From positions 108,286,088 to 108,350,087 of the forward strand of contig CM043702.1 of the NCBI GenBank assembly GCA_023935145.1: a DNA stretch of 64,000 nt. The letters are read 5' to 3'. This document shows positions 22,819 through 33,796 of this stretch, piece by piece. Every line of letters begins with the position of its first letter. Positions within the stretch are counted from its first letter, which is position 1. The notes under the pieces were generated by a model. That model was not told the origin of the DNA. It worked only from the letters and a program-made list of their open reading frames with translations, and made no database searches. The stretch is from Bretschneidera sinensis (lineage: Eukaryota; Streptophyta; Magnoliopsida; Brassicales; Akaniaceae). Made by a program: the position numbers and the translations under genes.

Positions 22819-23967
22819 GATGACACGTGGACATGCTATAGCTAAAGTTAGAGTTTTTAATTTGAGAGGGCTTGGTAAGCCCCCAATATTTTGATAAGTT
22901 GAGGTTAAGTCTGAATCTGTGGTTCTTAGAAGGGAACGTGTTTATAGTATAATTGATATTAGTAAAGGTGTGAGAGAATCTAAGGTTGAAAGAGATGAGC
23001 TAAAATAAACCCTTACACATGCTCTTAAGAAAATGAAAGTAACAGATGATAGAGTTGATAGCCTATAGCATAGACTTGATGAATCGGCTAGAGCATTGCC
23101 AGAGGTTGTTATAAATCTAGTAAAGGTAAATGTTCAAAAGGGAAAAGTGAGTTTATGCACGAGATGCAAAGATATTGTTTTGTTAGACATATTAAGTCGA
23201 ACGCCTTATTGTTTAAAGGAACTATGAATTCTTTTAAGCCTGAGTTTTGAGTGAACCATGTAGAGAGATTATTTGGTATTTTACTAGTAACTGACAGGCA
23301 TATGGTTGCCTTTGCTTCGTTTGAGTTAGAAGAAGAAGTTTTGGAATGATGGGAAGATATTCTTCCCAAGCTAAGTGCAGATGTTGTTAGACCCTTAACT
23401 AGGAATAGGTTTGAGGAGGTTTTCCTTAATAAATACTTTCCTTTGACCTTTAGAGCCCAACAAGATAGAGATTTTATTTATTTGAGGCAAATCTGTTGAC
23501 TGTGGCTCAGTATGATAGCAGATTTGTGGTCTTGTCAATGGTTGTACCGAAAATGGTAGATCTAGAGAAAAAAAAGTGTAAAAGTTTCAAAGATGAACTA
23601 TGTTTTAAGATTTGATCAAAACTATCTTACACAAGGCATATAATTTATGTTACGTTGGCGAATATAACACTTCAGATTGAGAAGGATGTGATGGAAATTA
23701 GAGGTAGGAGGAATTGGTGGAAGAGATCTAGATTTGAGGAACCTAGAGGTGGTACCAATATGAGTGTGTAGGGGTGGGAGACCACTCAGAGGAGGTGTTC
23801 CTTGCCACAGGGAACTGTAGTATGGAGTCAGAGGCAAGCAAGATCTGTTGCTTTTATAGCTCAGAGTAATATCGGTGGGACTCTTAGAGTAATATCGGTG
23901 GGACTCTTAGATTTAGAAGATAGGTTATGGGAACTGGGAGTCATGGCAGAGGAAGTAAATATGCCAC
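22819..23967 (+). pseudogene. Tekay-like gag remnant (copy 1), cut by the Athila-like insertion
   Basis: It begins at ATGACACGTGGACATGC and contains gag-like stretches (KYFPLTFRAQQDRDF near 23425) with many stop codons. The frame is interrupted at GCCAC (23963-23967) by the Athila-like LTR and resumes at 37545 with the zinc-knuckle region. The equivalent gag of copy 3 lies on the minus strand at 52442-55046. Confidence 0.75.
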
Positions 23968-25878
23968 TGATAAGAGTCATAAAATGCATCTAAACAATAC
24001 TTAATTGTTAACACTTTAGGGTTAATCTCAGTCGTAATCGCACTTTTAAATGTTGATAACTCTAAAGTGTTATTAATAAATCATTGACTTAATTCGATGC
24101 ATTTTCAGGTGCGTTGAGTACAAAAGAGATGATAAAGCGATCTATGTTTAAAGCACCAAAAGATCTTGGGTGTCGGTGCTCGTTTTTGTCCAAGGTTTAG
24201 ACATTTCCAAAAATGATTTAAAGATAATTAAAAGTCTAAACCAAGGTTGGAGCAATAAAGTACATTGAGTTGAAAGACTGCACACAAGTGTGTGCATCAC
24301 TTTGGAACAAGTTAAGGGTAGGCACACTAGTGTGTGCACTTCTGCACCAGAATTTCCTGTACAGATCAATCAACTTTGCAGATTAAACTGTATTGATGTA
24401 AGAAGAACCAGGAGATGAGCTATATATGCCTAGAAAGATCCGGAAGTCTATTTTCTGGAGAATTTTACAGTTCGGAAAAAGGATTTTTCTAGTGAAAGTT
24501 ATGGCAGTTTTAGCAAAAACAGTTCAGGGCCTCCAGAACAATGCCCAGCGCCTCACCTCTCACTGTCCAGCGCCCCAGCGCCCAGGAAAACAAGAACCAG
24601 CGCCTAGGCGCCCACGAACCAGCGCCTAGGCGCCCACGAACCAGCGCCGTGCCCCTCAGCCATCAGCGCCGCGCCCCTCGCCAGCTGCACCTTTACTTTC
24701 CAGCGCCCAGGCGCACACTTGGACACGCGCACATGCTGCTGGACCCACCTTCACGTTCCAGCCTTCACTTTCCAGCGCCCGGGCGCACGCTCAGACAAAG
24801 CCAGCAGCGCGCACATGCTGCTGGACCACCTTCACATTCCAGCTTTCACTTTCCAGCAGTGCGCACATGGACTCCAATTCAGACTCAAATTAGAGCTGTG
24901 CAAAGACAGCTCTCCCTCGTGGGCTATAAATATGTGCTTAAGGTTTGCAGCCAAAGGGAGCTCGGGGAGAAAAATAAAGACAGTTTTTGATAGATAAAAA
25001 TTGAAGAAGTTTTTAGCATTTCGTTTAAGTTTTCGTAAGTTGGAAATCAAGGAGAGAACATCCACATTGTTCTTCCGCCTTGAGCTCCATGGCCAAGAAA
25101 TCAAGGGGAGAACATCTATATTGTTTTTCCACCTTGAGTTTCATGGCTAACTAATCATCAAACAAGGGAAAGGGATGAATCCTTAGGGTTTTATTGTTCC
25201 TTATTTCCTGTTCTTGATTCATTTGTATGGACTTTTTGTTAAAACATTGTCTATGATTTACTCTTTGATTAATTAAGAAGGATTTGAGTTCATGTGATAG
25301 CTGTATTCTATATTCTTCTTCTTTTAGTTTCTTTCAATCCGGTGATTGCATCCTTCTACTCCACATAAGTCTAGTCAAGCTTTTCTTATGTCAAGTTGTT
25401 TGGATGTAATTGATTTCGGTATATTTATCTTATAGATCGGCCATTACTGTGATATCATTATTGCAATATATTGTCGTTTCTTGCTAATCTATAAGATAAA
25501 TCATGTGTGCTTGAATTGAAATCAAAGAGTAATTTGTAGCAATTATATTAGAGATATAAATGTGCTTGATTGAATAATTTCCGATTGCCGGTTTAGGATG
25601 TGAAACTTGCAATCGAGATAAAAATTTGAATCAAGAGTGGAAATAGGGAACGAACCTAAGGAGGATTCCCGGAACCTTGTTATTTCTTATTTATATTCAT
25701 CGTTATATTCGCACAACTCTTTTACACAATATTGCATTATCAAAACTCATATTCTCTCACTTAATCATTTTCGTTAGTGTTAAAGTTTATAACTTCTTTT
25801 GTAATTAACTTGTTTCCCTGTGGAATCGACACCCCAAAACTATACTACAATAACCGCATTATGTTTTTGGCGTAATCA
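23968..25878 (+). repeat. 5' LTR of the Athila-like element
   Basis: Ends are TGATAAGAGTC and GGCGTAATCA. It contains a block resembling the start of the local copia LTR (24171-24348), a GC-rich array with two copies of the 22-bp unit accagcgcctaggcgcccac (about 24596-24640), and a TATA box TATAAATA at 24925-24932. The downstream part is conserved with the solo LTRs at 5698-7151 and 52687-53932. Confidence 0.95.
24925..24932 (+). promoter_or_regulatory. TATA box of the Athila-like 5' LTR
   Basis: TATAAATA lies in the context gggctataaatatgtgc, about 950 bases before the LTR end and right after the GC-rich array. The copy in the 3' LTR is at 36586-36593. Position and context fit an RNA polymerase II core promoter. 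The transcription start is not determined. Confidence 0.65.
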
Positions 25879-25883
25879 AATTT

Positions 25884-25901
25884 TGGCGCCGTTGCCGGGG
25901 A
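25884..25901 (+). other. primer-binding site, tRNA-Asp type
   Basis: TGGCGCCGTTGCCGGGGA starts five bases after the 5' LTR. It matches the complement of the plant tRNA-Asp 3' end, the primer known for Athila-group elements. Confidence 0.85.
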
Positions 25902-26171
25902 AACGCGCTTAAGTACAAAGGAAGCTTGTCAACTTTAAGTAAAAATAAAAAAAAAATATTAAGAAAAAAAAATCGTAAATATTTTTCTTTTCAGCACTTT
26001 GTAAACACTGTAATATTGTTCCTTTACTTTTATTTATTTATTTATGTATTTATTTTAATTTTCTTTTATTATTCTGTTTTATTTATCTGTTTATTATTCT
26101 GTTTTATTTATTTATTTATTATTTATTATTCTGTTTTACATATTTTATTTCCCCTCTAAATTAATTGGTGC

Positions 26172-29100
26172 ATGCTTAAACCAAGAGATTCGCGAGGCAG
26201 ATTCATTAGAGGACCCGAATTAGAGTCACCCTCTCCTTCCACGTCCGTTAGTGAAACCTCGCCTAGATCATACCATAGTGCACCCCCATCCGAGAATTTA
26301 GAGAATTTTGATAACATGGCCGACAATCACAATGAAAATATTGCTAGGACACTTAAAGACTATTTGCACCCTAGCCGAACGGCCACACCCTCTTGTATCA
26401 TGTTCCCCCCTAATGCCCCACAAGCTGAGTTTAAGCCAGGCATGATACAACTGCTACCAACTTTCCATGGGTTTGAGAATGAAAGCCCCTACATCCACAT
26501 TAGGGAATTCGAGGAAGTAGTAGCAACCTTCCAAAGTAGGGCTGATATGGTGGACACTGTCAGACTCCGGTTTTTCCCTTTTTCACTTAAAGAAAAAGCC
26601 AAGACTTGGTTGTACTCATTAAGGCCTAGGTCTATTGGTAGTTGGGATGAGATGACCCGAGTTTTCTTCCAAAAACACTTCCCAACCCATAAGACCAACA
26701 ACCTTAAGAGACAAATCTCAAACTTTGCACAAAAAGAAAGTGAAACCCTATATCAAGTTTGGGAACGTTTTAAGGACCTTTTAAATTCTTGTCCACACCA
26801 TGGGTATGAAAGTTGGCGGGTAGTCAGCTATTTCTATGATGGACTCCTAAGTAGGGAGAGGCAATTCATAGAAATGATGTGTAATGGGGATTTTCTTCAA
26901 AAAGATCCCGATCAAGCCATAGATTTCCTAGATGACCTATCAGAAAAAGCCCACACTTGGACAGGACCGAGTGCCATGGAAAGTACTAGAAGAAATCAAC
27001 CCGCTGGAATCTACCAACTTAAGGAAGAGGATAGTGTTAAAGCCCGTTTAGAGGCTCTAACTAAGGAAATTGAAGCCTTAAAAACCAAGGATGTTAGAGC
27101 CCCCGAACCGGTTGCTAGGGTAGAGTCCCATGAACCCTGTTTTATGTGTAATGGGGTAGATCATGTACCAAAGGATTGTCCATCTTATTTGGAGATAAAG
27201 GGAGAGTGTAACTCCTTGGGTATCCCCTTTAGGAAACCTTACTCACCCTACTCTAACACTTACAATCCCGGTTGGAAGAATCACCCTAATTTCAGTTGGA
27301 AATCTGATGTGCAACCTCCTACCCAATCTAGCCCCCATTGGAGATCTGATATACAACCTCATCCCCACTCTAGTTCCCATTGGAGACCGGAAGCGACTTC
27401 ATCTAGTGCACCACAACAATCTTTACCTTTGGAAGATGCTTTTAAGTCATTTTTGCAGGTACATGCCAAGAGTGCAGAAGAACAAGTCAAGATAAATCAA
27501 CGGTTGCTAGAGGAGCAAAAGGGGATCAAAGAGGAGCAAAAGGAGATAAAAAGTCAACTCACCAAGTTGACTAGTTTCTTGACAATTCAAGAGCAAGGTC
27601 GGTTCCCTTCGCAACCACAACAAAATCCACGAGGACAACATATGGCACAAACCTCCGATCCTGAAAATCATAATGTTAAAGAAGTTAATGCCATGATCAC
27701 CCGCAGTGGTAAGAAACTAGATGGACCCACTTTATCACCAAATCTGAGTCCCAACACCGTGAGCAACAAGGATGAAGCTCCCAAGGAACAAGATACTCAT
27801 ATCGACCCTTCACCAGTGCCTTTCCCTCAGGCACTCCTTAAGCCTAAGGAGAGGAATTCAGCATTAAAAGGTGAGATCCTTGAACAACTTCAGCATGTTA
27901 AAATTAACCTCCCTCTTCTTCATGTCATAAAACAGGTTCCCAACTATGCTAAAGTCATCAAGGATCTGTGCACACTGAAAAGGAGGCACCATGTGAAGAA
28001 GACCGCATTCTTAACGGAGCAAGCAAGTGCGGTAATTGATAGCACGACACCGCCCAAATATAAAGATCCGGGCTGTCCAACGGTGGCTTGCCAAATTGGA
28101 AACAAATCTTGTGGGCAAGCATTGTTAGATTTAGGGGCTAGTGTGAACCTCATGCCATACTCTATCTACTTGCAGCTCGGTCTAGGTGAGATCAAACCAA
28201 CCTCTGTGGTACTCCAATTAGCGGATCGATCGGTAAGAAAACCAAGAGGTATAGTAGAAGATGTTTTATTGCAAATTGACAAATTCTATTATCCTGTTGA
28301 CTTCTTGGTTTTAGATACCATCTCTATTGTGAATACGGAGTCAAAAATTCCTTTGATACTTGGAAGACCATTCCTTGCCACCGCTAATGCCCTCATTAAT
28401 TGTAGAAATGGCCTAATGACATTATCATTTGGAAATATGACTCTGGAGGTAAATGTTTTTCGAATGTCAAGGCAACCACATGAGGAGGATGAGTGTTTTG
28501 ACACTTACATGATTGACGAGCTTATTTTGGAGGATGAATACATTAAGGACAATTCTAACTCTTTGGAATTCCTTCTTAATAATTTTGATTTTAATGATTC
28601 TTCTATATATCCTCATGCCGTTAATGTTGTTGATATTTCTGATAAGCCGCAGGGATTTATGAAGAAATCATGGCAGCCATGCTTTGAGGAGTTGCCTAGA
28701 GAAAGGGAGGCACCCAAACCCTCTTCCGAGGAGACACCAACGCCCAATTTAGCTCCGCTTCCCAAAGGACTCAAGCATGTTTTCTTAGGCCCAGGTGATA
28801 CTTTTCCGGTCATTATTTCCTCTGAACTTAGTGATATACAATGTGATCAACTGCTGAAGTTGTTGAGAGAACATAAATCTGTATTAGGTTGGACCATGGC
28901 TGACATTAAGGGTGTAAGCCCCTTAATTTGTTCCCATAGGATTTACTTAGAAGAAGGATCTAACCCCCGTAGAGATCCACAAAGAAGATTAAACCCAACT
29001 ATGAAAGAGGTAGTTAAGAAAGAAGTCTTAAAGCTGTTGGATGCAGGAATTAGATATCCGATATCGGATAGTAAGTGGGTTAGTCCAACCCAAGTAGTTC

Positions 29101-31646
29101 CTAAGAAAGCTGGGGTTACTGTGGTAGAAAATGAGAAGGGAGTACTAGTACCAACTAAGGTAGTGACCGGGTGGCGAATGTGCATAGACTATAGGAAACT
29201 TAATTCAGCCACTCGGAAAGATCATTTTCCTCTTCCATTCATAGATCAAATTTTGGAACGGGTGGCTGGCCATCCTTTCTATTGTTTTTTGGATGGATAT
29301 TCAGGATACTACCAAATAGGGATTGCCCTAGAGGATCAAGAGAAGACCACTTTTACTTGTCCTTTTGGTACTTTTGCTTTTCGAAGGATGCCCTTTGGGT
29401 TATGTAATGCACCAGCTACTTTTCAAAGATGCATGATGAGTATTTTCAGTGACATGGTTGAAAAATGTGTAGAAGTGTATATGGATGATTTAACTGTGTT
29501 TGGAACTTCTTTTGATTCATGTTTATCTAATTTGAAAAATGTTTTGTGCAGGTGTGAAGAAAAAGGACTCGTGCTTAATTGGGAGAAGTGCCATTTTATG
29601 GTATCTTCTGGAATAGTCTTGGGCCACATAGTTTCTGAAAAAGAGATAGAAGTAGATAAAGCAAAAATTGAATTGATCTCTAAACTCCCCACTCCTAAGA
29701 ATATTAAAGATGTGAGGTCTCTCTTAGGTCATGCTGGGTTCTATAGAAGGTTTATTCAAAATTTTAGTGCCATCTCTAGACCTCTATGTAGCCTTTTGAC
29801 GAAGGATACCGAGTTTAAATGGAGCCTTGAATGTGAACAAGCCTTTAGGACATTGATTTCTAAGCTTACAACCGCCCCTATTATGCGATCACCAGATTTT
29901 ACTTTGCCTTTTGAAATTATGTGTGATGCTAGTGACTATGCTGTAGGGGCTGTTTTAGGACAACGAAATGAGGGAAAACCATTTGCTGTCTATTATGCTA
30001 GTAGAACATTGAATCATTCTCAAATGATGTATACCACAACCGAGAAAGAATTACTAGCTGTAGTATTCGCATTGGATAAATTTCGATCTTATTTGATTGG
30101 TTCACCTATCACGATATTCACAGATCACTCCGCCCTAAAATTTCTTTTTTCAAAAACGGATGCTAAGGCCCGTTTGATACGTTGGATTCTGCTTTTGCAG
30201 GAATTTGACTTAACCATCAAAGACAAGAAGGGGGTGGAGAATGTTGTGGCGGACCATTTATCTCGCTTGGAATTCAAAAGTGAAACTGACCTCGTGCCCA
30301 TTGGGGAGGCCTTTCCGGATGAAAACCTATTTGCTGTTCTTGGTCACACACCATGGTATGCCGACATTGCCAACTACTTAGTTTCCCGCCAAGTTCCATC
30401 TACATGGAGTGCACAAGACAAGCGTAAGTTTTTGGCTGAGGTGAAAAACTTCTACTGGAATGATCCTTATTTGTTTAAATATTGCCCTGATCAAATAATA
30501 AGGAGATGTATTCCAGATATGGAAGTTAACAGTGTGTTAACCTTTTGTCATACATATGCTTGCGGTGGCCATTTTTCTATCAAAAAGACAGCCGCAAAAA
30601 TTTTGCAATGTGGTTTTTATTGGCCCACTTTATTCAAAGATGCTAATGAGTTTTGTAGATCATGTGACAGATGCCAAAGGTTAGGTTCGTTGTCCCGCCG
30701 TCATATGATGCCTCTCAACCCAATCCTAGTGATAGAAATCTTTGATTGTTGGGGGATCGATTTTATGGGACCATTCCCACCTTCCTTTGGGTATCTTTAT
30801 ATTTTGCTTGCTGTTGATTATGTTTCTAAATGGGTTGAAGCAATACCTAGCCGCACTAATGATAATACAGTTGTTGTTAAATTTTTAAAAGACCATATCT
30901 TATCTAGGTACGGTACTCCACGTGTTATCATTAGTGATCAAGGGTCACATTTTTGTAACCGTTCTTTTGAGGCTTTAATGCGCAGGTATGGAGTCACCCA
31001 TAAGGTTTCTACAGCATATCATCCACAAACTAATGGTCAAGCTGAATTAGCAAATAGGGAGATTAAGCGGATACTTGAGAAAACGGTGAATCCGAACCGA
31101 AAAGATTGGTCCTTGCGCCTGTCGGATGCACTTTGGGCGTATCGGACAGCATACAAGACGGTTCTTGAAGCATCTCCCTATCATTTAGTATTTGGCAAAG
31201 CATGTCATTTGCCAGTAGAACTTGAGCACAGAGCATACTGGGCTATCCGAAATTTTAACTATGACCTTAAGTTGTCCGGTGAAGAAAGGAAATTGCAACT
31301 TTGCGAACTTGCGGAGTTGAGGGATGATGCATATGACAATGCTAAGGATTTGAAATCAAGGATGAAGACGGTACATGATCAGAAAATACTCCGAAAACAT
31401 TTTGAACAAGGTAATAAAGTCTTTCTGTATGACTCGCGATTACATCTCCATCCGGGAAAATTGAGATCGCGATGGAAGGGACCTTATGTGGTAAAGAGTG
31501 TTTTTCCCAATGGAGTGGTTGAGATTGAAGATCCTTCCGATGGTCGAGTATTTCGAGTCAATGGCCAAAGGTTGAAGCTGTACTTGGAACATGCTAAGGA
31601 CAGCACCGAAGAAATTTCTTTGGTGGCCCCGATTTATGTTTGGTAA
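26172..31646 (+). CDS. Athila-like gag-pol polyprotein (1824 aa), intact
   Basis: A single uninterrupted frame starts at an ATG ([11 protein letters not shown]) 270 bases after the primer site. Domains by residue: gag core about 115-240 ([15 protein letters not shown]); a degenerate knuckle [14 protein letters not shown] about 323-336; a coiled, glutamine-rich stretch about 435-480; aspartic protease near 650 with DLGAS, the D-L-G form usual in Athila; RT about 930-1170 with the catalytic YMDD at 1103-1106; RNase H about 1240-1360 (TDHSALKF near 1315); integrase zinc domain about 1459-1507 ([10 protein letters not shown] ... CRSCDRC); integrase core with D near 1528, D in SDQG near 1590 and E in NGQAEL near 1625. 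There is no chromodomain, as expected for this non-chromovirus lineage. All catalytic residues that I can place are present. The protein would package, copy and integrate the element RNA. Confidence 0.95.
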   Translation: MLKPRDSRGRFIRGPELESPSPSTSVSETSPRSYHSAPPSENLENFDNMADNHNENIARTLKDYLHPSRTATPSCIMFPPNAPQAEFKPGMIQLLPTFHGFENESPYIHIREFEEVVATFQSRADMVDTVRLRFFPFSLKEKAKTWLYSLRPRSIGSWDEMTRVFFQKHFPTHKTNNLKRQISNFAQKESETLYQVWERFKDLLNSCPHHGYESWRVVSYFYDGLLSRERQFIEMMCNGDFLQKDPDQAIDFLDDLSEKAHTWTGPSAMESTRRNQPAGIYQLKEEDSVKARLEALTKEIEALKTKDVRAPEPVARVESHEPCFMCNGVDHVPKDCPSYLEIKGECNSLGIPFRKPYSPYSNTYNPGWKNHPNFSWKSDVQPPTQSSPHWRSDIQPHPHSSSHWRPEATSSSAPQQSLPLEDAFKSFLQVHAKSAEEQVKINQRLLEEQKGIKEEQKEIKSQLTKLTSFLTIQEQGRFPSQPQQNPRGQHMAQTSDPENHNVKEVNAMITRSGKKLDGPTLSPNLSPNTVSNKDEAPKEQDTHIDPSPVPFPQALLKPKERNSALKGEILEQLQHVKINLPLLHVIKQVPNYAKVIKDLCTLKRRHHVKKTAFLTEQASAVIDSTTPPKYKDPGCPTVACQIGNKSCGQALLDLGASVNLMPYSIYLQLGLGEIKPTSVVLQLADRSVRKPRGIVEDVLLQIDKFYYPVDFLVLDTISIVNTESKIPLILGRPFLATANALINCRNGLMTLSFGNMTLEVNVFRMSRQPHEEDECFDTYMIDELILEDEYIKDNSNSLEFLLNNFDFNDSSIYPHAVNVVDISDKPQGFMKKSWQPCFEELPREREAPKPSSEETPTPNLAPLPKGLKHVFLGPGDTFPVIISSELSDIQCDQLLKLLREHKSVLGWTMADIKGVSPLICSHRIYLEEGSNPRRDPQRRLNPTMKEVVKKEVLKLLDAGIRYPISDSKWVSPTQVVPKKAGVTVVENEKGVLVPTKVVTGWRMCIDYRKLNSATRKDHFPLPFIDQILERVAGHPFYCFLDGYSGYYQIGIALEDQEKTTFTCPFGTFAFRRMPFGLCNAPATFQRCMMSIFSDMVEKCVEVYMDDLTVFGTSFDSCLSNLKNVLCRCEEKGLVLNWEKCHFMVSSGIVLGHIVSEKEIEVDKAKIELISKLPTPKNIKDVRSLLGHAGFYRRFIQNFSAISRPLCSLLTKDTEFKWSLECEQAFRTLISKLTTAPIMRSPDFTLPFEIMCDASDYAVGAVLGQRNEGKPFAVYYASRTLNHSQMMYTTTEKELLAVVFALDKFRSYLIGSPITIFTDHSALKFLFSKTDAKARLIRWILLLQEFDLTIKDKKGVENVVADHLSRLEFKSETDLVPIGEAFPDENLFAVLGHTPWYADIANYLVSRQVPSTWSAQDKRKFLAEVKNFYWNDPYLFKYCPDQIIRRCIPDMEVNSVLTFCHTYACGGHFSIKKTAAKILQCGFYWPTLFKDANEFCRSCDRCQRLGSLSRRHMMPLNPILVIEIFDCWGIDFMGPFPPSFGYLYILLAVDYVSKWVEAIPSRTNDNTVVVKFLKDHILSRYGTPRVIISDQGSHFCNRSFEALMRRYGVTHKVSTAYHPQTNGQAELANREIKRILEKTVNPNRKDWSLRLSDALWAYRTAYKTVLEASPYHLVFGKACHLPVELEHRAYWAIRNFNYDLKLSGEERKLQLCELAELRDDAYDNAKDLKSRMKTVHDQKILRKHFEQGNKVFLYDSRLHLHPGKLRSRWKGPYVVKSVFPNGVVEIEDPSDGRVFRVNGQRLKLYLEHAKDSTEEISLVAPIYVW

Positions 31647-31904
31647 TCGGGTACTTTCGTTCCACTGTATACTAGTTTTTATTTTGTTTTATTGAATTTT
31701 TGACTAATTTAGAATTTTTGTTTTATTAATTTTTGTTTTATTTTATTATTATTTAGTTAATTTAAGTCTTTGTTAATTTATTTTTGTTTTTGATTTGTTA
31801 AGCCTATTTTATTTTATTATTATTATTATTATTATTTTATTTATTTATTTTCTTTGTGTGTTGTTTTGGTACAAACAAAGAATTGTCTGTTTTAGGACAC
31901 TACA

Positions 31905-32220
31905 TCAGGCCCAGGCGCACAGCAGGCCCAGGCGTGCAGGCCCAGGCGCACAGCAGGCCCAGGCGCGCAGGCCCAGGCGCACCAGGCCCAGGCGCACAGC
32001 AGCGCCCAGGCGCACAGCAGGCCCAGGCGCGCCAGGCCCAGGCGCACAGCACGCCCAGGCGCGCAGGCCCAGGCGCACCAGCGCCTAGGCGCCCATGAAC
32101 CAGCGCCTAGGCGCCCACGAACCAGGCCCGCGCCTCACCTCTCTCCAGCCAGCGCCCCAGCGCCCCAGCACACCAGGCCCGCGCCTCGCCTCTCTCAAGC
32201 CCAGCGCCTCACCGCTTGGC
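31905..32220 (+). repeat. GC-rich minisatellite between pol and the second frame
   Basis: Many imperfect copies of aggcccaggcgcacagc run through 31910-32080. Two units of the 22-bp repeat accagcgcctaggcgcccac, the same as in the LTR arrays, follow near 32078-32124. Two overlapping frames are open here only because of the repeat, so I do not call them genes. Confidence 0.85.
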
Positions 32221-32265
32221 CGAGCCCATCAGCACCAAAACCCTAAAATCTGCCCTAAAATCTGC

Positions 32266-32275
32266 CCTATTTAAA
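32266..32275 (+). promoter_or_regulatory. possible internal TATA box before the second frame
   Basis: CTATTTAAAC occurs 360 bases before the ATG of the 386-residue frame and just after the GC-rich array, the same array-then-TATA arrangement as in the LTR. A pyrimidine-rich leader follows (ctctctctctctcattg). This is inference only. Confidence 0.3.
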
Positions 32276-32635
32276 CACTTTTTCCAGCCTCTTTTTCATT
32301 TCTCCTCTCACACCAACGGCTGCACACTCCTCTCTCTCTCTCATTGTCCCTCTATATCAACCTATACCAACTTTTTCCCTCTTCCTTTCTTGATCTAAAC
32401 TTCAATTCTTGAAGAATTGCACACTAATGTCTCCCATTTTTTGCAGAAAATTTCTCTAAGAGATTTGGTTCTAAGAGGAACTTGTTTTTTTTCACAAAGA
32501 TATCAAATTGGTGGGTAGCTTTTCCTCTCTCCAATTGTGTGCAAGTAAGACCAATTTCTCTTCTTCATTGTTCAATTGTGATTTTTGGTGGTTAAATTTT
32601 GCTCTTAAGTTCATTGTTTCATTTATTTAATTTTC

Positions 32636-33796
32636 ATGGCACCAAGGATGAAAAGAGCTAAAGGAAAAGAACCACAAGAGTTTGATGAGACTAAGTTTGT
32701 TAGTTTTGAAGCGAGTGAGAGCTATGTTAAAATAATGCAAAATAGAAAACTCATTCCCGAGAGAGGATTTAACATAACCGAGAGTGCGAACCCGACTCTT
32801 TTTAGAATGATTCTCTATAGGAATTGGAGTGCATTTACAAAATCACCCTTTCATTCCCTATCAAATTTGGTCCGAGAATTTTACGCTAATGCCGATGAAC
32901 ATAGCAATGGTAAAGTATGGGTGAGAGGAAAAATAGTCTCTTTTAGCAGCTCATCAATAAATAACTTCTATGGGTTACCTGACATCCCACACAGTGAGTA
33001 TAGAGCATATGTGTCTACATTTAATTATGAAGAGATTCGCCATACTCTCTGTATTCCGGGCACTACATGGAAAATGTCGGGTGATTCCCCGACCTCCTTG
33101 CCCGCTGCTTCTCTAAATGTCAATGCTCGGGCTTGGCAATATTTTGTGTGTCACAGGTTGATGCCTGCCTTGCACTATAGTGATCTCACTGTTGAGCGAG
33201 CTATTCTGATTTATGCAATTTTGATGGGAATGACTGTCGATGTGGGCCAAGTCATCTGTAAATCCATCTTACACACTGTTAGACTAAAGCTCGGATTATA
33301 CTTTCCTTCTTTAATTACCCAATTGTGTATCCGAGCTGGAGTCCCACACAGTACTGATGAGGAAACCCAACCACCAAAGAAACCCATTGATGATGGCATG
33401 CTCGCTCAGATTAAAGCCTCCAGGCCGCCAACTTCGAGCGAGGGAGCCATAGCTGCTAGCACCCCTCCCCCCTCTAGGAATATCACAGTTGCTGAGCGCC
33501 TTGAGCGCTTAGAGAGTCGTTTTGACGAGCATCATAAATTGTTGTTTGATAGGCTAGATCGTCAAGACCAAATGTTAGCTAGGCAAGACCGGTTCCTGGC
33601 TCGGCAAGCTGATTACCAAGCAGAGGTCAACTCTGCTTTTGGTCAGATGTACCAACACCTTGCCTCCGCTACTGGTTGTAATATGGGTCTTTTTCCTACT
33701 ATGCCACCCTATCCGGGTTCATTTTTTGACCCACCTCCCGAGGAAGGTGAAGGGACTGAAGAAATTGAAGTAGAGGATGATAATTTCGAGGATTAG
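32636..33796 (+). CDS. envelope-position protein of the Athila-like element (386 aa)
   Basis: This intact frame lies about 1 kb after pol, where Athila and some Sirevirus elements carry an extra gene. The start MAPRMKRAKGKE is strongly basic. Residues about 60-235 form a domain (LVREFYANADEHSNGK ... RAILIYAILMGMTVD) that resembles what databases call a putative plant transposon protein domain. This name is from memory and unchecked. A charged, probably coiled-coil region follows (RLERLESRFDEHHK ... RLDRQDQMLARQDRF), then a proline/acidic tail (EEGEGTEEIEVEDD). I see no signal peptide or clear membrane segment, which argues against a classical envelope protein. The frame at 63276-64000 on the minus strand of a copia-type element looks homologous. 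Function is unknown. Confidence 0.8.
   Translation: MAPRMKRAKGKEPQEFDETKFVSFEASESYVKIMQNRKLIPERGFNITESANPTLFRMILYRNWSAFTKSPFHSLSNLVREFYANADEHSNGKVWVRGKIVSFSSSSINNFYGLPDIPHSEYRAYVSTFNYEEIRHTLCIPGTTWKMSGDSPTSLPAASLNVNARAWQYFVCHRLMPALHYSDLTVERAILIYAILMGMTVDVGQVICKSILHTVRLKLGLYFPSLITQLCIRAGVPHSTDEETQPPKKPIDDGMLAQIKASRPPTSSEGAIAASTPPPSRNITVAERLERLESRFDEHHKLLFDRLDRQDQMLARQDRFLARQADYQAEVNSAFGQMYQHLASATGCNMGLFPTMPPYPGSFFDPPPEEGEGTEEIEVEDDNFED

Noticed and set aside
24426..24997. Pro/Arg-rich frames in the Athila LTRs (and copies at 36043-36658)
   Set aside because: They fall inside LTR regulatory sequence and its array, and are duplicated only because the LTR is.
25926..26159. A 77-residue frame between the Athila primer site and gag
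   Set aside because: Very AT-rich low-complexity leader (K/F/Y/I runs) with no domain.
31795..32098. Two overlapping Arg/Pro/Ala/Gln-rich frames after Athila pol
   Set aside because: They are open only because the GC-rich minisatellite has no stops. They have no start context or domain and are repeat by-products.
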